From assembly GCA_944324435.1 (NCBI GenBank), contig CALUWH010000009.1:1-64000 (forward strand): DNA of 64,000 nucleotides. Direction: 5' to 3'. This document shows positions 17,979-26,585 of the stretch, piece by piece. Origin of the DNA: Candidatus Gastranaerophilales bacterium. GTDB taxonomy: Bacteria; Cyanobacteriota; Vampirovibrionia; Gastranaerophilales; Gastranaerophilaceae. The notes beneath the pieces are model-generated. The model did not search any database and had not been told where the DNA came from. It was given only the letters and a program-made list of their open reading frames with translations. Made by a program: the position numbers and the translations under genes. The first letter of the stretch is position 1; each line of letters starts with the position of its first letter.

Positions 17979-19337
17979 TTACAAATTCTCAGGATTAGTG
18001 TAGTCAATTCCTCCCACGGCTTTATAAAGTGAGATAGTCGCAATTACATTATCTATTGTTGAAGCTATATCTCTTTGTTTTGCAAGAAGCAAGGCTATAT
18101 TAGATTTCATTTCATCCAACTTAGAAGAATCACCTATTGTGTACTGTTTTTCAGCAAGTGTATGTTTTTCCTCCTCCAGAGAATAATCGTCATTAGATTT
18201 TATTAAATTGGCTTTGGTTGTTTTGGCAGAAACCAGTGCGTCATTAACTTCCTGTATAGAAGTTAAAACCGTTCTTTCATAACTTTCCACAGCTTTTTTA
18301 TATTCATACTTATTAATTCTGTATCTTGCAAGTTTTGCCCCTCCCGAGAAAATATCCCAGCTTGGCAGAATACCTATATTAGACAAAAAGGTTTCATTTG
18401 CAAATACTCGATTCCACCTGTAGGCATTAAACCCAAGATTACCGTATATAACAAATTTCGGCAAAAATTCTCTTCTTGCAACCCTAACATCAAGTCCTGT
18501 CTTCTTGACATAATTTTCGGAACTTATTAAATCAGGTCTGTACTGAATAATTGTTGTTGACAAAGATTCAGGAACTTCAGGGCAGTTTATATCACTAAAT
18601 GAAGAATGCTCTATTTCTTTATCCGTTTTAAGTCCTAATAAAACTACGAGTTCGTTATTCAAAATTTTTCTGTTTTCAACAAGCTTATTCAAATCCTGCT
18701 CAAATTTAACTAAAGCTTGCTTTTCATTTAAAAATTCATGAATAGATGCAAGACCGCAATTATATTTTTTCTCGGTCATTTTTACAATATCAGTTTGTAA
18801 AGATATAATTTCTCTCAGATTTTTTTCTAACTCTTCTGATTTAATAAGATTATAATAATTAGCGGTAAAAACAGATGTAATATAAATATAAGCAGCTCTT
18901 TCCTGCTGTTCTGTTATTTCTTTTTGTTTTTTGGCGCTTTTTCTGTTTAGAAAATTCTGCCCCCAAATATCTATTTCATAAGAAGCACTAAGCGGCAGTA
19001 AAAATTCGTTTTGTGAATATTCAGGAATTATTACAGAGCCAAACTCAGTCTGAGCACCGCTTAAAACTCTTGATAGCGAGCCGTCAAATCCAACTTGCGG
19101 AAGCTGGTTTGCACCAATAAGACGTACATTTTCTTCCGACTGTTTTGTCTTAAGCGCTGCAATTTTTAAATCATGATTATTTGTATACAAAGTTTGCAGG
19201 TGGCTAAGTAAAATTTCGTCATGATAATTTTTCCACCAGTCTAAATTTAAATAATTAAGCTTGTTCACTGTCTCTTTTGCTTGAACCGGCAGTGATATTA
19301 ATAAAATCAATACTATAAAAAATTTTTTAAATGTCAT
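17979..19337 (-). CDS. TolC/NodT-family outer-membrane efflux protein
   Basis: This second outer-membrane channel starts best at 19337, where MTFKKFFIVLILLISLPVQA forms a signal peptide and AGAAGGA lies upstream; a longer frame to 19394 crosses the promoter. The 452-residue product shows paired OEP coiled-coil halves (LKIAALKTKQSEENVRLIGA early, SIQEVNDALVSAKTTKANL late) and a NodT-like LPSWDIFSGGAKLARYR. It is divergent from marR-emrA-emrB and should be the exit duct for that pump. There is no lipobox cysteine. Confidence 0.9.
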   Translation of the reverse strand: MTFKKFFIVLILLISLPVQAKETVNKLNYLNLDWWKNYHDEILLSHLQTLYTNNHDLKIAALKTKQSEENVRLIGANQLPQVGFDGSLSRVLSGAQTEFGSVIIPEYSQNEFLLPLSASYEIDIWGQNFLNRKSAKKQKEITEQQERAAYIYITSVFTANYYNLIKSEELEKNLREIISLQTDIVKMTEKKYNCGLASIHEFLNEKQALVKFEQDLNKLVENRKILNNELVVLLGLKTDKEIEHSSFSDINCPEVPESLSTTIIQYRPDLISSENYVKKTGLDVRVARREFLPKFVIYGNLGFNAYRWNRVFANETFLSNIGILPSWDIFSGGAKLARYRINKYEYKKAVESYERTVLTSIQEVNDALVSAKTTKANLIKSNDDYSLEEEKHTLAEKQYTIGDSSKLDEMKSNIALLLAKQRDIASTIDNVIATISLYKAVGGIDYTNPENL

Positions 19338-19354
19338 ATTTACACTTATCCTTC

Positions 19355-19376
19355 TTGTGTTATTATAATAACACAA
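19355..19376. promoter_or_regulatory. Perfect 22-bp palindromic operator between divergent tolC and marR
   Basis: Half-sites TTGTGTTA and TAACACAA surround a TTATAA centre with no mismatch. The palindrome contains TATAAT on both strands (plus strand 19364-19369, minus strand 19362-19367), so one bound dimer would cover both -10 boxes. Predicted start points leave leaders of about 10 and 18 bases that include each gene's ribosome site. MarR proteins bind such sites and are often autorepressors. Confidence 0.8.
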
Positions 19377-19385
19377 AGGAATTTT

Positions 19386-19847
19386 ATGAAACAAGAGATT
19401 TTATTAAAACATAAAATAGGCTGGCGTTTATCACGCATAGGACTTCTTTCAAAGGTATTTGCAATACAGGCATGTGCCAAAGAAAACTTTGATATAAGCC
19501 CTGAACAGTTCACTGTGTTGAATACTCTTCGTGAGAATAATGGAATGTACATGCGCCAAATTGCGAATATCACATTCAAAGACAGACCGAATATGACCAG
19601 AATTGTTGCAATACTTGAGTCCAAAGGTTATCTCTCTTCCGTATTGGAATCTAAGGGCGGACGTCAGGTCAAAAAACTTTATATTACAGACAAAGGAAAA
19701 AATATTTGTGAAAGCATGATTCCTACTATATTAAGTGTATGGAATACAATAGTTGAAGATATAGACGAAGAAGAAATTGATAAGTTTTTAGTAACTTTAG
19801 ATAAATTAGAAGAAAATTTGAGAAAGAATACGATTTTACAGAACTAG
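19386..19847 (+). CDS. MarR-family transcriptional regulator
   Basis: The 153-residue protein has the MarR winged-helix layout: dimerisation helices at both ends, a recognition helix in FKDRPNMTRIVAILESKGYL (about residues 58-77), and the wing ESKGGRQVKKLYITDKGK. MarR proteins repress efflux genes until a small phenolic or drug-like ligand binds. It is the first gene of the emrAB operon and divergent from tolC, with a shared palindromic operator between them. The emrA gene starts 10 bases after its stop. Confidence 0.92.
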   Translation: MKQEILLKHKIGWRLSRIGLLSKVFAIQACAKENFDISPEQFTVLNTLRENNGMYMRQIANITFKDRPNMTRIVAILESKGYLSSVLESKGGRQVKKLYITDKGKNICESMIPTILSVWNTIVEDIDEEEIDKFLVTLDKLEENLRKNTILQN

Positions 19848-19857
19848 GTGAGGAAAA

Positions 19858-20952
19858 ATGGCAAAACGAAGACATCCGGATAATCATGACGAAGAATTTA
19901 TAAAAAAAGCAAAATCACGTTTAAAGAAAAGACGCCCGGAATATAAGAAAAAACGCGTTGTAATTCCGACAATAACAGCAATTATACTTGTAATTCTCGG
20001 GATTTATGCCGCAATTCATGCAACTTATTTTCAGTCAACAGACGATGCTTTTGTTGAGGGAAGATTAGTTTCTGTTGCACCGAGAGTTGCGGCACCGGTT
20101 ATAAAACTTTTAGTTGATGATAACCAGGAAGTTAAGGCCGGAGATTTGCTTGTGGAGCTTGACCCTAAAGATTTTGAAGTTGCGCTGGAGCAAGCGGAAG
20201 CTAAGCTTGAAGAGGCTAGGGCAGGATTAAAAATGACAGAAAAACGAGTTGATGAAAGTTCTTCTAATGTTAACAAGTCGTATGAAGACATAACATCAGC
20301 CTCTTCAAAGTTAGAATTTGCAGAAAAAGATTTTGCAAGATATCAGGAACTTTATAAAGACGGAATTGTCTCAAAACAAGACTTTGAGCGCAGTAAGTCA
20401 GCATTGGAAGTAGCACAGGCAAACTTTAATGCGGCTCAGGAAGCTTCTATGGCAGCACAGCATGCATTAGATTCAGGGAAAGCTAAAACTGCAGCAGATG
20501 AGGCATTGATTAAAAGACTGGAAGCAGAAGTTGATCAGGCTAAATTAAATCTGCAGTACACAAAAATTTATGCGCCTCAGGACGGTAAAGTTGCAGCCAG
20601 AAGTGTCGAAAAAGGTAATTATGTAAATATAGGCCAGCCTTTAATGAATATTGTCCCTCAGCAGGTGTGGGTTGTTGCCAACTTTAAAGAGATTCAGCTT
20701 ACGAATATGAAAGAAGGACAGCCGGTTCGAGTAAAAGTCGATACTTATCCGGGGAAGAGATTTAAGGCGCATGTTGAAAGCATTCAGCGAGCTACCGGCG
20801 CTAAATCAAGCCTGTTTCCTCCAGAAAATGCAGTGGGAAGTTATGTAAAAATTGTGCAGAGGGTTCCTGTCAAAATCGTTTTTGATGAAGATATCTCTGA
20901 CTATAATATAGTCCCGGGTATGTCAGTCGTTCCGAAGGTTAAGATAAAATAA
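19858..20952 (+). CDS. emrA: EmrA-type membrane fusion protein (HlyD family)
   Basis: The 364-residue adaptor has a highly basic cytoplasmic N-terminus (residues 1-35), one membrane segment (about 37-56), the motif STDDAFVEGRLVSVAPRVA diagnostic of EmrA/VceA adaptors, lipoyl halves around a coiled coil (about 95-220), and a C-terminal barrel. It links the EmrB-type transporter to a TolC channel. The emrB gene follows one base after its stop. The GGTGAGG site supports the start. Confidence 0.92.
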   Translation: MAKRRHPDNHDEEFIKKAKSRLKKRRPEYKKKRVVIPTITAIILVILGIYAAIHATYFQSTDDAFVEGRLVSVAPRVAAPVIKLLVDDNQEVKAGDLLVELDPKDFEVALEQAEAKLEEARAGLKMTEKRVDESSSNVNKSYEDITSASSKLEFAEKDFARYQELYKDGIVSKQDFERSKSALEVAQANFNAAQEASMAAQHALDSGKAKTAADEALIKRLEAEVDQAKLNLQYTKIYAPQDGKVAARSVEKGNYVNIGQPLMNIVPQQVWVVANFKEIQLTNMKEGQPVRVKVDTYPGKRFKAHVESIQRATGAKSSLFPPENAVGSYVKIVQRVPVKIVFDEDISDYNIVPGMSVVPKVKIK

Positions 20953-20953
20953 T

Positions 20954-22501
20954 ATGGCAGAAGAAGTTATTGAGGAAAAGAAGATAAACCCTTATATCGT
21001 GGCAATTGCGGTACTCCTGCCTTCATTTCTTGCGCTTGCGGCATCATCCGGTACCAATGTAAGCCAACCGCACATTGCAGGTTTCTACGGTGCAACACAG
21101 TACGAAGCAAATACTGTGATTACTTGTTACATTATTTCAGGAGGCTTAATGCTTCCTGTAACAGGTTACCTTGTAAGATTAATAGGGAAGAAACTCCTGT
21201 TTATGTACAGCATTATTGTTTTTGCAATAGGCTGCCTTCTATGTATCCTCGCACCGAATCTCCTTGCTCTGATTCTTGCAAGACTTGTACAGGGAATAGG
21301 AAGCGGATGTATCCTGCCGCTTTGTCAGGCAATTCTGCTGGAAGTTTTTCCGCCGGAACAAAGGGGCGTTGCAATGAGCTTATTTGGGGTTGCTGCGATG
21401 TTCTCCCCACTGGCAGGGCCGTTTATGGGAGGTTATCTGACTGATAATTACTCTTGGCAATGGATTTTTATTATTAATATACCGCTGTGTATTCTATCTT
21501 TAGTTTTAATCAAATTCCTTGTTAATGACGATGTTCCTGAAAAATTAAAATATAATAAAAAATTTGATATAGTAGGCTATGTTGCGGTTGTGATTGCTAT
21601 GGCTTGTATGCAAATTGTTCTTGATAAAGGACAGCAGCATAACTGGTTTGATGAACCTTGGATTTGCTGGCTCACGGGAATTTGTATCTTCTCGTTTGTA
21701 TTCTTTTATGTTTGGGAGCTTGAATATAAATACCCTGTTATTGATATAAGAGTTTTTAAAGATAGAAATTTCCTTGTAGGAACTACCGTAAGCTCATTTA
21801 TAAATTTGATGATTTATTCAACATTGCTTTTGGTCCCTATGTTTATCCAAAGTCTTATTGGCTACAGCCCTTCTATGTCAGGACTTACAATGTTTCCGAG
21901 AGCGGTTATATGCTTTATAGGGCTGCTTGTTGTCGGGGAAATTTCAAAATACGTTGAAAGCAGACTTCTTGCGATAATAGGCTTTTTAATTATGGCCGCA
22001 TCTGTTTTGATGCTTACACAGATGAACCCAACTTCATCTATGGAGAGTATCATACTCCCTAATATACTGCTTTGTATCGGTGTACCTACTGCATTTGTGC
22101 CAATTACGGCATTGTCATTTCAAACTTTATCTCCATCTAAAACAGCGGACGCTGCTGCATTGCACGCTCTTTTTAAAAACATTGTAACTGCGGTTTCAAC
22201 ATCGGTCTCCTCAACTTTTATCGCAAGGGTTTCTCAGGTATATCAAAATTATTATGTTGGAAACCTCTCTCCGCATAACCCTATGTTCAGGTATAAGTTG
22301 AGTATGCTGCAGCAAAAATTTATGCACTATTACCCATCCGTTGTTGCAACAAGAAAAGCAAACGGAACTCTCTACAAAGAATTACTCGCACAAGCAAGGC
22401 TTGGAGCCTTCTTTGATATTTTTACAATACTCGCTGTTATTATGCTTATAGCAATCCCGTTAACACTAATACTAAAAAACAAACGTGCGAAAGCAAAGTA
22501 A
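20954..22501 (+). CDS. emrB: EmrB-type drug:H+ antiporter (MFS, DHA2 family)
   Basis: The 515-residue transporter has 14 predicted membrane segments and DHA2 signatures: LARLVQGIGSGCILPLCQ, then motif C as SPLAGPFMGGYLTDNYSWQW. It pumps hydrophobic compounds through EmrA and a TolC protein across both membranes. Length matches EmrB (512). It is the last gene of marR-emrA-emrB; a hairpin with a T run lies about 155-185 bases downstream. Confidence 0.93.
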   Translation: MAEEVIEEKKINPYIVAIAVLLPSFLALAASSGTNVSQPHIAGFYGATQYEANTVITCYIISGGLMLPVTGYLVRLIGKKLLFMYSIIVFAIGCLLCILAPNLLALILARLVQGIGSGCILPLCQAILLEVFPPEQRGVAMSLFGVAAMFSPLAGPFMGGYLTDNYSWQWIFIINIPLCILSLVLIKFLVNDDVPEKLKYNKKFDIVGYVAVVIAMACMQIVLDKGQQHNWFDEPWICWLTGICIFSFVFFYVWELEYKYPVIDIRVFKDRNFLVGTTVSSFINLMIYSTLLLVPMFIQSLIGYSPSMSGLTMFPRAVICFIGLLVVGEISKYVESRLLAIIGFLIMAASVLMLTQMNPTSSMESIILPNILLCIGVPTAFVPITALSFQTLSPSKTADAAALHALFKNIVTAVSTSVSSTFIARVSQVYQNYYVGNLSPHNPMFRYKLSMLQQKFMHYYPSVVATRKANGTLYKELLAQARLGAFFDIFTILAVIMLIAIPLTLILKNKRAKAK

Positions 22502-22618
22502 GGGAGGAAGTTGAATTTGCAAAGAGAAAAGTCTGTAACGTTTTGTAACAATTAATGGTTAAATTCTAAAGTTTTTTCCCAAAATGCCGTTATATAACTC
22601 AAAAGCTACATGGCCTCA

Positions 22619-22646
22619 ATGTAAAACAATACATATTGTGTTACAT
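22619..22646. repeat. 28-bp palindromic element, copy 1
   Basis: Arms ATGTAAAACAATA and TATTGTGTTACAT flank a CA centre; there is one mismatch relative to the other three copies. Flanks are CCTCA on the left and AAGAG on the right. It lies 171 bases upstream of copy 2 and forms the distal member of the pair ahead of the EF-hand gene. Confidence 0.85.
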
Positions 22647-22655
22647 AAGAGCCGA

Positions 22656-22685
22656 AGCCCTCTGATATCAAAGGGGCTGGTTTTT
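22656..22685 (+). terminator. Probable terminator of the emr operon
   Basis: AGCCC (22656-22660) pairs with GGGCT (22674-22678), and the hairpin is followed by GGTTTTT. The stem is short and imperfect, but it is the only terminator-like structure between emrB and the EF-hand gene. Confidence 0.5.
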
Positions 22686-22789
22686 AAAATGCATAATATA
22701 CATTGCAAACAATGTGTCTTTTTCTACTTTTTTAAATATTCTTAAAATGCACATCATTACGGTATTTAGAACCTAGAAAAAAAGCCTCA

Positions 22790-22817
22790 ATGTAACACAA
22801 TATGTATTGTGTTACAT
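22790..22817. repeat. 28-bp palindromic element, copy 2
   Basis: Arms ATGTAACACAATA and TATTGTGTTACAT flank a TG centre. It ends 34 bases before the EF-hand gene's ATG, in its leader or promoter. The same flanks CCTCA and AAGAG occur as in copy 1. Confidence 0.9.
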
Positions 22818-22851
22818 AAGAGTTACAAAAGCAACAAAAAAAGGAGATGTT

Positions 22852-24033
22852 ATGTCAAATGAAATCAATTTCTGGAACTACAGTCAGAAAGACCTTCAGG
22901 GAGAAAATTTAAAGCTTGATCCGAACAGTGTAGAAAGTAAAATTCTGTCATTATTCGGAGAAGAAGAAGGGGGGAAGGGGAGTGTCTCCAAACAAAACTT
23001 TATTGATATTATCGGATACTTCAAAAGGTTTGATAATGACGGCAATAAAAAATTTTCTCAGGCCGAATTGGAATTAATCGCAACTGACTTACGCTCAAAA
23101 ACAGGTCTGAATGTTTTTTCTGCAAATGTCAAATCTTTGATGAACAAAATGCTTGAGAAACTGAATATCAGAAACAATGAGGAGCAATCTGCCGCAGAAA
23201 AAGCCGAAGCAGAGCAGCTTGCAAAGGATTTTGAATCTGCGCTCCAAGAGTTTACGAGTGCCGGTGTTGATGGAGCTTCTTATCAGGATTTCTCTGATAC
23301 CAATAATATGAGTTTACTGGAGAGAGCTTGCATAGAGGCTGTTGAGGGAAACAGGCTAAATAAAGAAAAATTTATTGATATATTAAGTGAACAATTCCCT
23401 CATTTGAGAGAAAACGATAAATTGGCAGAAAAGCTGTTTAAAATTTTCAAAAATGAGTATAACGGTGAACCTTACTATGTACCAGAAGGTATATCATTCT
23501 TAGCGGATATATCTAATAGAACTCTTATGGCAATAGATAAAAAGACCGATTTAGGGCTGGAACAGGTTGGCAATAAAAATATATACAAATCTCCGGAAGG
23601 AGAATACTATGTACTTAAAGGCACAGTCTCCGACGAAGAAAATTTTGTGGTACCCCCATTCCAAACATCCGTTGGTCCAGACGACGTTTTGAACAATTTG
23701 GGATTTTATCCTGTCAATATCAAAGACCCGTCCGAACTTGAGAGCGAAGATGCTATGGCAAAGGCTCTGGGTTTCAAAAAAGTTGTTCACGACGGTAATA
23801 ACGGCAAACTCCTCGGTGAGATAAAAGCACTTTTTAGTGAAAGAGTACCTAACGGCACATATCTTGATCCTGAAACGCGCACATTGTACAGATGGGATGA
23901 CAGCAATAATAAGTTTGTCTATGTTAAAAGTTTACCTGCTTATTTTAGTGACATCGAAGACGACAAATCATTTGATGACGGAACGGCAAGGCTTGATATC
24001 ACCATGTCGGGCGGTGAAGATTACACATACTAA
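22852..24033 (+). CDS. EF-hand domain protein of unknown function
   Basis: The 393-residue acidic protein has one canonical EF-hand loop, DNDGNKKFSQAE at residues 61-72, with ligands at positions 1, 3, 5, 9 and 12; the N-terminal half is helical (EEQSAAEKAEAEQLAKDFES). The C-terminal half (from about 210) is beta-rich, with a possible repeat around GEYYVLKGTVSDEE and LYRWDDSNNKFVYVKS. No signal peptide is seen. The start is set by AAGGAG at 22841; a longer frame begins inside the palindrome. It may bind calcium; the function is unknown. Confidence 0.75.
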   Translation: MSNEINFWNYSQKDLQGENLKLDPNSVESKILSLFGEEEGGKGSVSKQNFIDIIGYFKRFDNDGNKKFSQAELELIATDLRSKTGLNVFSANVKSLMNKMLEKLNIRNNEEQSAAEKAEAEQLAKDFESALQEFTSAGVDGASYQDFSDTNNMSLLERACIEAVEGNRLNKEKFIDILSEQFPHLRENDKLAEKLFKIFKNEYNGEPYYVPEGISFLADISNRTLMAIDKKTDLGLEQVGNKNIYKSPEGEYYVLKGTVSDEENFVVPPFQTSVGPDDVLNNLGFYPVNIKDPSELESEDAMAKALGFKKVVHDGNNGKLLGEIKALFSERVPNGTYLDPETRTLYRWDDSNNKFVYVKSLPAYFSDIEDDKSFDDGTARLDITMSGGEDYTY

Positions 24034-24040
24034 ACCAATT

Positions 24041-24072
24041 ACAGTCCGGATTTTGTAATAATTCCGGACTGT
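24041..24072. terminator. Terminator between EF-hand gene and recJ
   Basis: Perfect arms ACAGTCCGGA and TCCGGACTGT enclose 12 bases. The T run is weak (TTTATT) but the position between two convergent genes fits a shared terminator. Confidence 0.7.
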
Positions 24073-24080
24073 TTATTCTT

Positions 24081-26585
24081 CTATCCAATCTCCATGGTTT
24101 GGAACTTGTTTTTGTAATCATTAATCGTGTTCATCAGCTCGATGAATTCAGCATATTTGATTGTATGCAATGCCTTAGAGAGTTCTACCACCTTTAGAAA
24201 TTCTATTGCGAACGAGGCTTCTCCACGGGATTTAATCTTTATCATGCCTGTATCTTCAAACATTTCAAGCATGGTTTCAATCACGATATCAGTAACCCCG
24301 AGTGCCGATGCTGCGCGTGACAGGTTAAAAACCCCATCAAGAGTGTTGCAGGTGTATCTAATCATTCCGGAGAATGTTTTCAACATGCCTTCCTCGTTGA
24401 ACTTGCCAAGCTCATAGTTCATATAGTGAATCGCATCCGGAGATACGGTTGTCATTAAATTCTGCAGAATATCTTCATCCGCAGGGTAATCAAAAAGCAT
24501 CAGAACGTCAGATTTTTCTGCGGTATTTCTTGTAACTGCGGATTTAAAAATATGTTCAAACGGTTTGAGTTTTTCTAAGATGTTTCTATCCTCTACAAAG
24601 GCGCAGATTTTTAGTTTGGAATTTTTTATATAATCGTTAACCTGCGCTAATATATTTGTCTTTTTTCTATGATCGTATATCTTAACCTTTGCAGTTTCGT
24701 CTTCCTTGAGCGCATCAGAGTGAACATCTTTTAAAATAAGCTGTACAGAAGTTACGCCGTTAAAGGTATTGAGCTGCGGCGCGAATGCAATATCGAGCCT
24801 GTCACCTGCAATCAGCGGAATATCTCCTCTTGACCACCAGACGCAATCAATTGTACCGCTCGGGGTTTCAACGGTTAGCTTTAGATGCTCTTTTGTTGAG
24901 CCCATAAGTTTTTTCTGTTTAAGTACAAGATTTTTAACAACAAATGTCGGTGAAGGATTTGCCGCGCCAAATGGTTCAAGCTTAGAAATCTCTTCTACCA
25001 AATCAATATCAACATCGTTTATTGAAAGCTCCAAATCAATATCCAGAGAGGGATTAAGCTTTTGTCCGTTAAGCATTTCGTCAACGGTTTTATTCAGCGC
25101 TTTTTTTACTGTATCAAAAGACGCCTTTTCTTCCGAAAAACTTAGCCCTGCTGCTAGCTGGTGTCCGCCAAACCCATCTAAGTATTCTGAAATATTTGAG
25201 ATAATATCGTAAAGGTTTAATTCTTTTACGCCTCTTGCCGAACAGCGGAAAGTTTTTGTTTCTTCCGAGTAGTTCATAATGAATGTCGGCTTATAATACT
25301 TTTCAACAAACTTGGAGGCAACGATTCCGATAATTCCGATATGCCAATCTTTGCTGAAAAGCACAATTGCATTATCGCGGCTTTTTGAAGCGCGCCACAT
25401 TTCGTCGGCTTCCGCGAATGTCTGTGAACACATTTCCTGACGGAGTTTATTAAAGTTTTCTAACGCAATGATTGCCATTTCGATTTCCTGTTTGTTTTCG
25501 GAAATCATAACTTTTATTGCATTATCAACATTATCAATTCTTCCTGAAGCGTTGATTCTCGGCGCAATTGTAAAGGCAATCTGCTCTGCGGTCAGACTGT
25601 TATCCGTTCCGACTCCTGCAACATCGAGCATTCTTTTTATGCCGTAATGTTTTCCTGCCGCAATAAGTTCAAGTCCTTTAGTTACATAGTATCTGTTTTC
25701 GCCGATAAGCGGAACTATATCCGCTATTGTTCCGACTGTGACATAGGGTAGAAGTTCAATGCTGAAGTTCAACTTGTCGTATTTTTCAAGGACAGCTTGG
25801 GCGAGCTTGAATGCAACACCTACGCCTGCAAGTGAGGTCAGATATTCAATCTGGGTAGGTGTAAGTTTCTCATCCAGAGCGTTCATTGCTTTCGGGTTAA
25901 TTATTGCGTAAGCAGGCGGAAGCTCTTCCGGTGCTTCGTGGTGGTCTGTTATAATAACATCACGCTGAAAACTGTTAATAAATTTTACTTCCTCAACGCT
26001 GCTGATGCCGTTATCGACAGTAATAATAAGTTTTGGCTTCTTTTTTGTCAGAAGCTGAACGAGTGATTTTGTATGAAGTCCGTGTCCTTCTTCTTCTCTG
26101 TCCGGAATATAGAAATCGACATTAGCACCGAGATAAGTGAATGTTTTCATCAAAAGCGAGGTTGATGTAACCCCGTCAGCATCGAAGTCGCCGTATATCA
26201 GAATATTTTCTTTCTCATCAATTGCTTTGACTATTCTTTCAACAGCCTTTGGCATATCACAAAACGCGTTAGGGTGCATTAGCGTAATCCCGAGTGGGTT
26301 AAGGAAATCCTTCTTCGCCTCTTCGGTTGTAATGCCCCTAACTTCAAGTAATCTGTCTATAATGGAGGAGCTTGAGTTCGCCCGGCCGGTAGTTTCAGGG
26401 TTGTCTGCCGACCTTTTGTATTTATCCCCCCCCTCAGAGAGCGCCCGGTCAGTAGTTTCACCTGCCGCCCCAATACATTTACCCCCCCCCTCGGAGAGCG
26501 CCCGGCCGGTAGTTTCACCTGCCGATTCTATACATTTACCCCCCCCGATTATCCATTCTTTTTGTTTTATCCCTGAACAAGACAT
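24081..26585 (-). CDS. recJ: Single-stranded-DNA exonuclease RecJ with expanded N-terminal repeats
   Basis: RecJ degrades single-stranded DNA 5' to 3' in recombination and mismatch repair. DHH motifs are intact: YGDFDADGVTS near residue 133, VDNGISS near 190, ITDHHEAPEELP near 213; the DHHA1 part includes APRINASGRIDN and GFGGHQLAAGLS; a long C-terminal region makes 834 residues in all, above the common 560-580. Between an N-terminal KQKEWI and the usual IIDRLLEVRGIT lie about 60 extra residues made of repeats (GGGKCIESAGETTGRALSE-type). The start overlaps ctpA by 19 bases. Confidence 0.9.
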   Translation of the reverse strand: MSCSGIKQKEWIIGGGKCIESAGETTGRALSEGGGKCIGAAGETTDRALSEGGDKYKRSADNPETTGRANSSSSIIDRLLEVRGITTEEAKKDFLNPLGITLMHPNAFCDMPKAVERIVKAIDEKENILIYGDFDADGVTSTSLLMKTFTYLGANVDFYIPDREEEGHGLHTKSLVQLLTKKKPKLIITVDNGISSVEEVKFINSFQRDVIITDHHEAPEELPPAYAIINPKAMNALDEKLTPTQIEYLTSLAGVGVAFKLAQAVLEKYDKLNFSIELLPYVTVGTIADIVPLIGENRYYVTKGLELIAAGKHYGIKRMLDVAGVGTDNSLTAEQIAFTIAPRINASGRIDNVDNAIKVMISENKQEIEMAIIALENFNKLRQEMCSQTFAEADEMWRASKSRDNAIVLFSKDWHIGIIGIVASKFVEKYYKPTFIMNYSEETKTFRCSARGVKELNLYDIISNISEYLDGFGGHQLAAGLSFSEEKASFDTVKKALNKTVDEMLNGQKLNPSLDIDLELSINDVDIDLVEEISKLEPFGAANPSPTFVVKNLVLKQKKLMGSTKEHLKLTVETPSGTIDCVWWSRGDIPLIAGDRLDIAFAPQLNTFNGVTSVQLILKDVHSDALKEDETAKVKIYDHRKKTNILAQVNDYIKNSKLKICAFVEDRNILEKLKPFEHIFKSAVTRNTAEKSDVLMLFDYPADEDILQNLMTTVSPDAIHYMNYELGKFNEEGMLKTFSGMIRYTCNTLDGVFNLSRAASALGVTDIVIETMLEMFEDTGMIKIKSRGEASFAIEFLKVVELSKALHTIKYAEFIELMNTINDYKNKFQTMEIG
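26379..26546 (-). repeat. 57-bp in-frame tandem repeats with G8-G9 tracts inside recJ
   Basis: Three units start at 26379, 26442 and 26499 (spacing 63 and 57). Each contains CGCCCGGCCGGTAGTTTCA or a close variant and, on the coding strand, a run of eight or nine G (26426-26433, 26482-26490, 26539-26546) followed by TAAAT or ATAAAT. Lengths keep the reading frame, encoding 19-21 residue repeats. Single-base slippage in any tract would shift the frame of recJ. Confidence 0.9.

Noticed and set aside
22501-22820. Insertion sequence bounded by the palindromes as terminal inverted repeats
   Set aside because: The bracketed segment is about 140 bases with no transposase; the other bracket has unrelated sequence, and no target duplications are seen.
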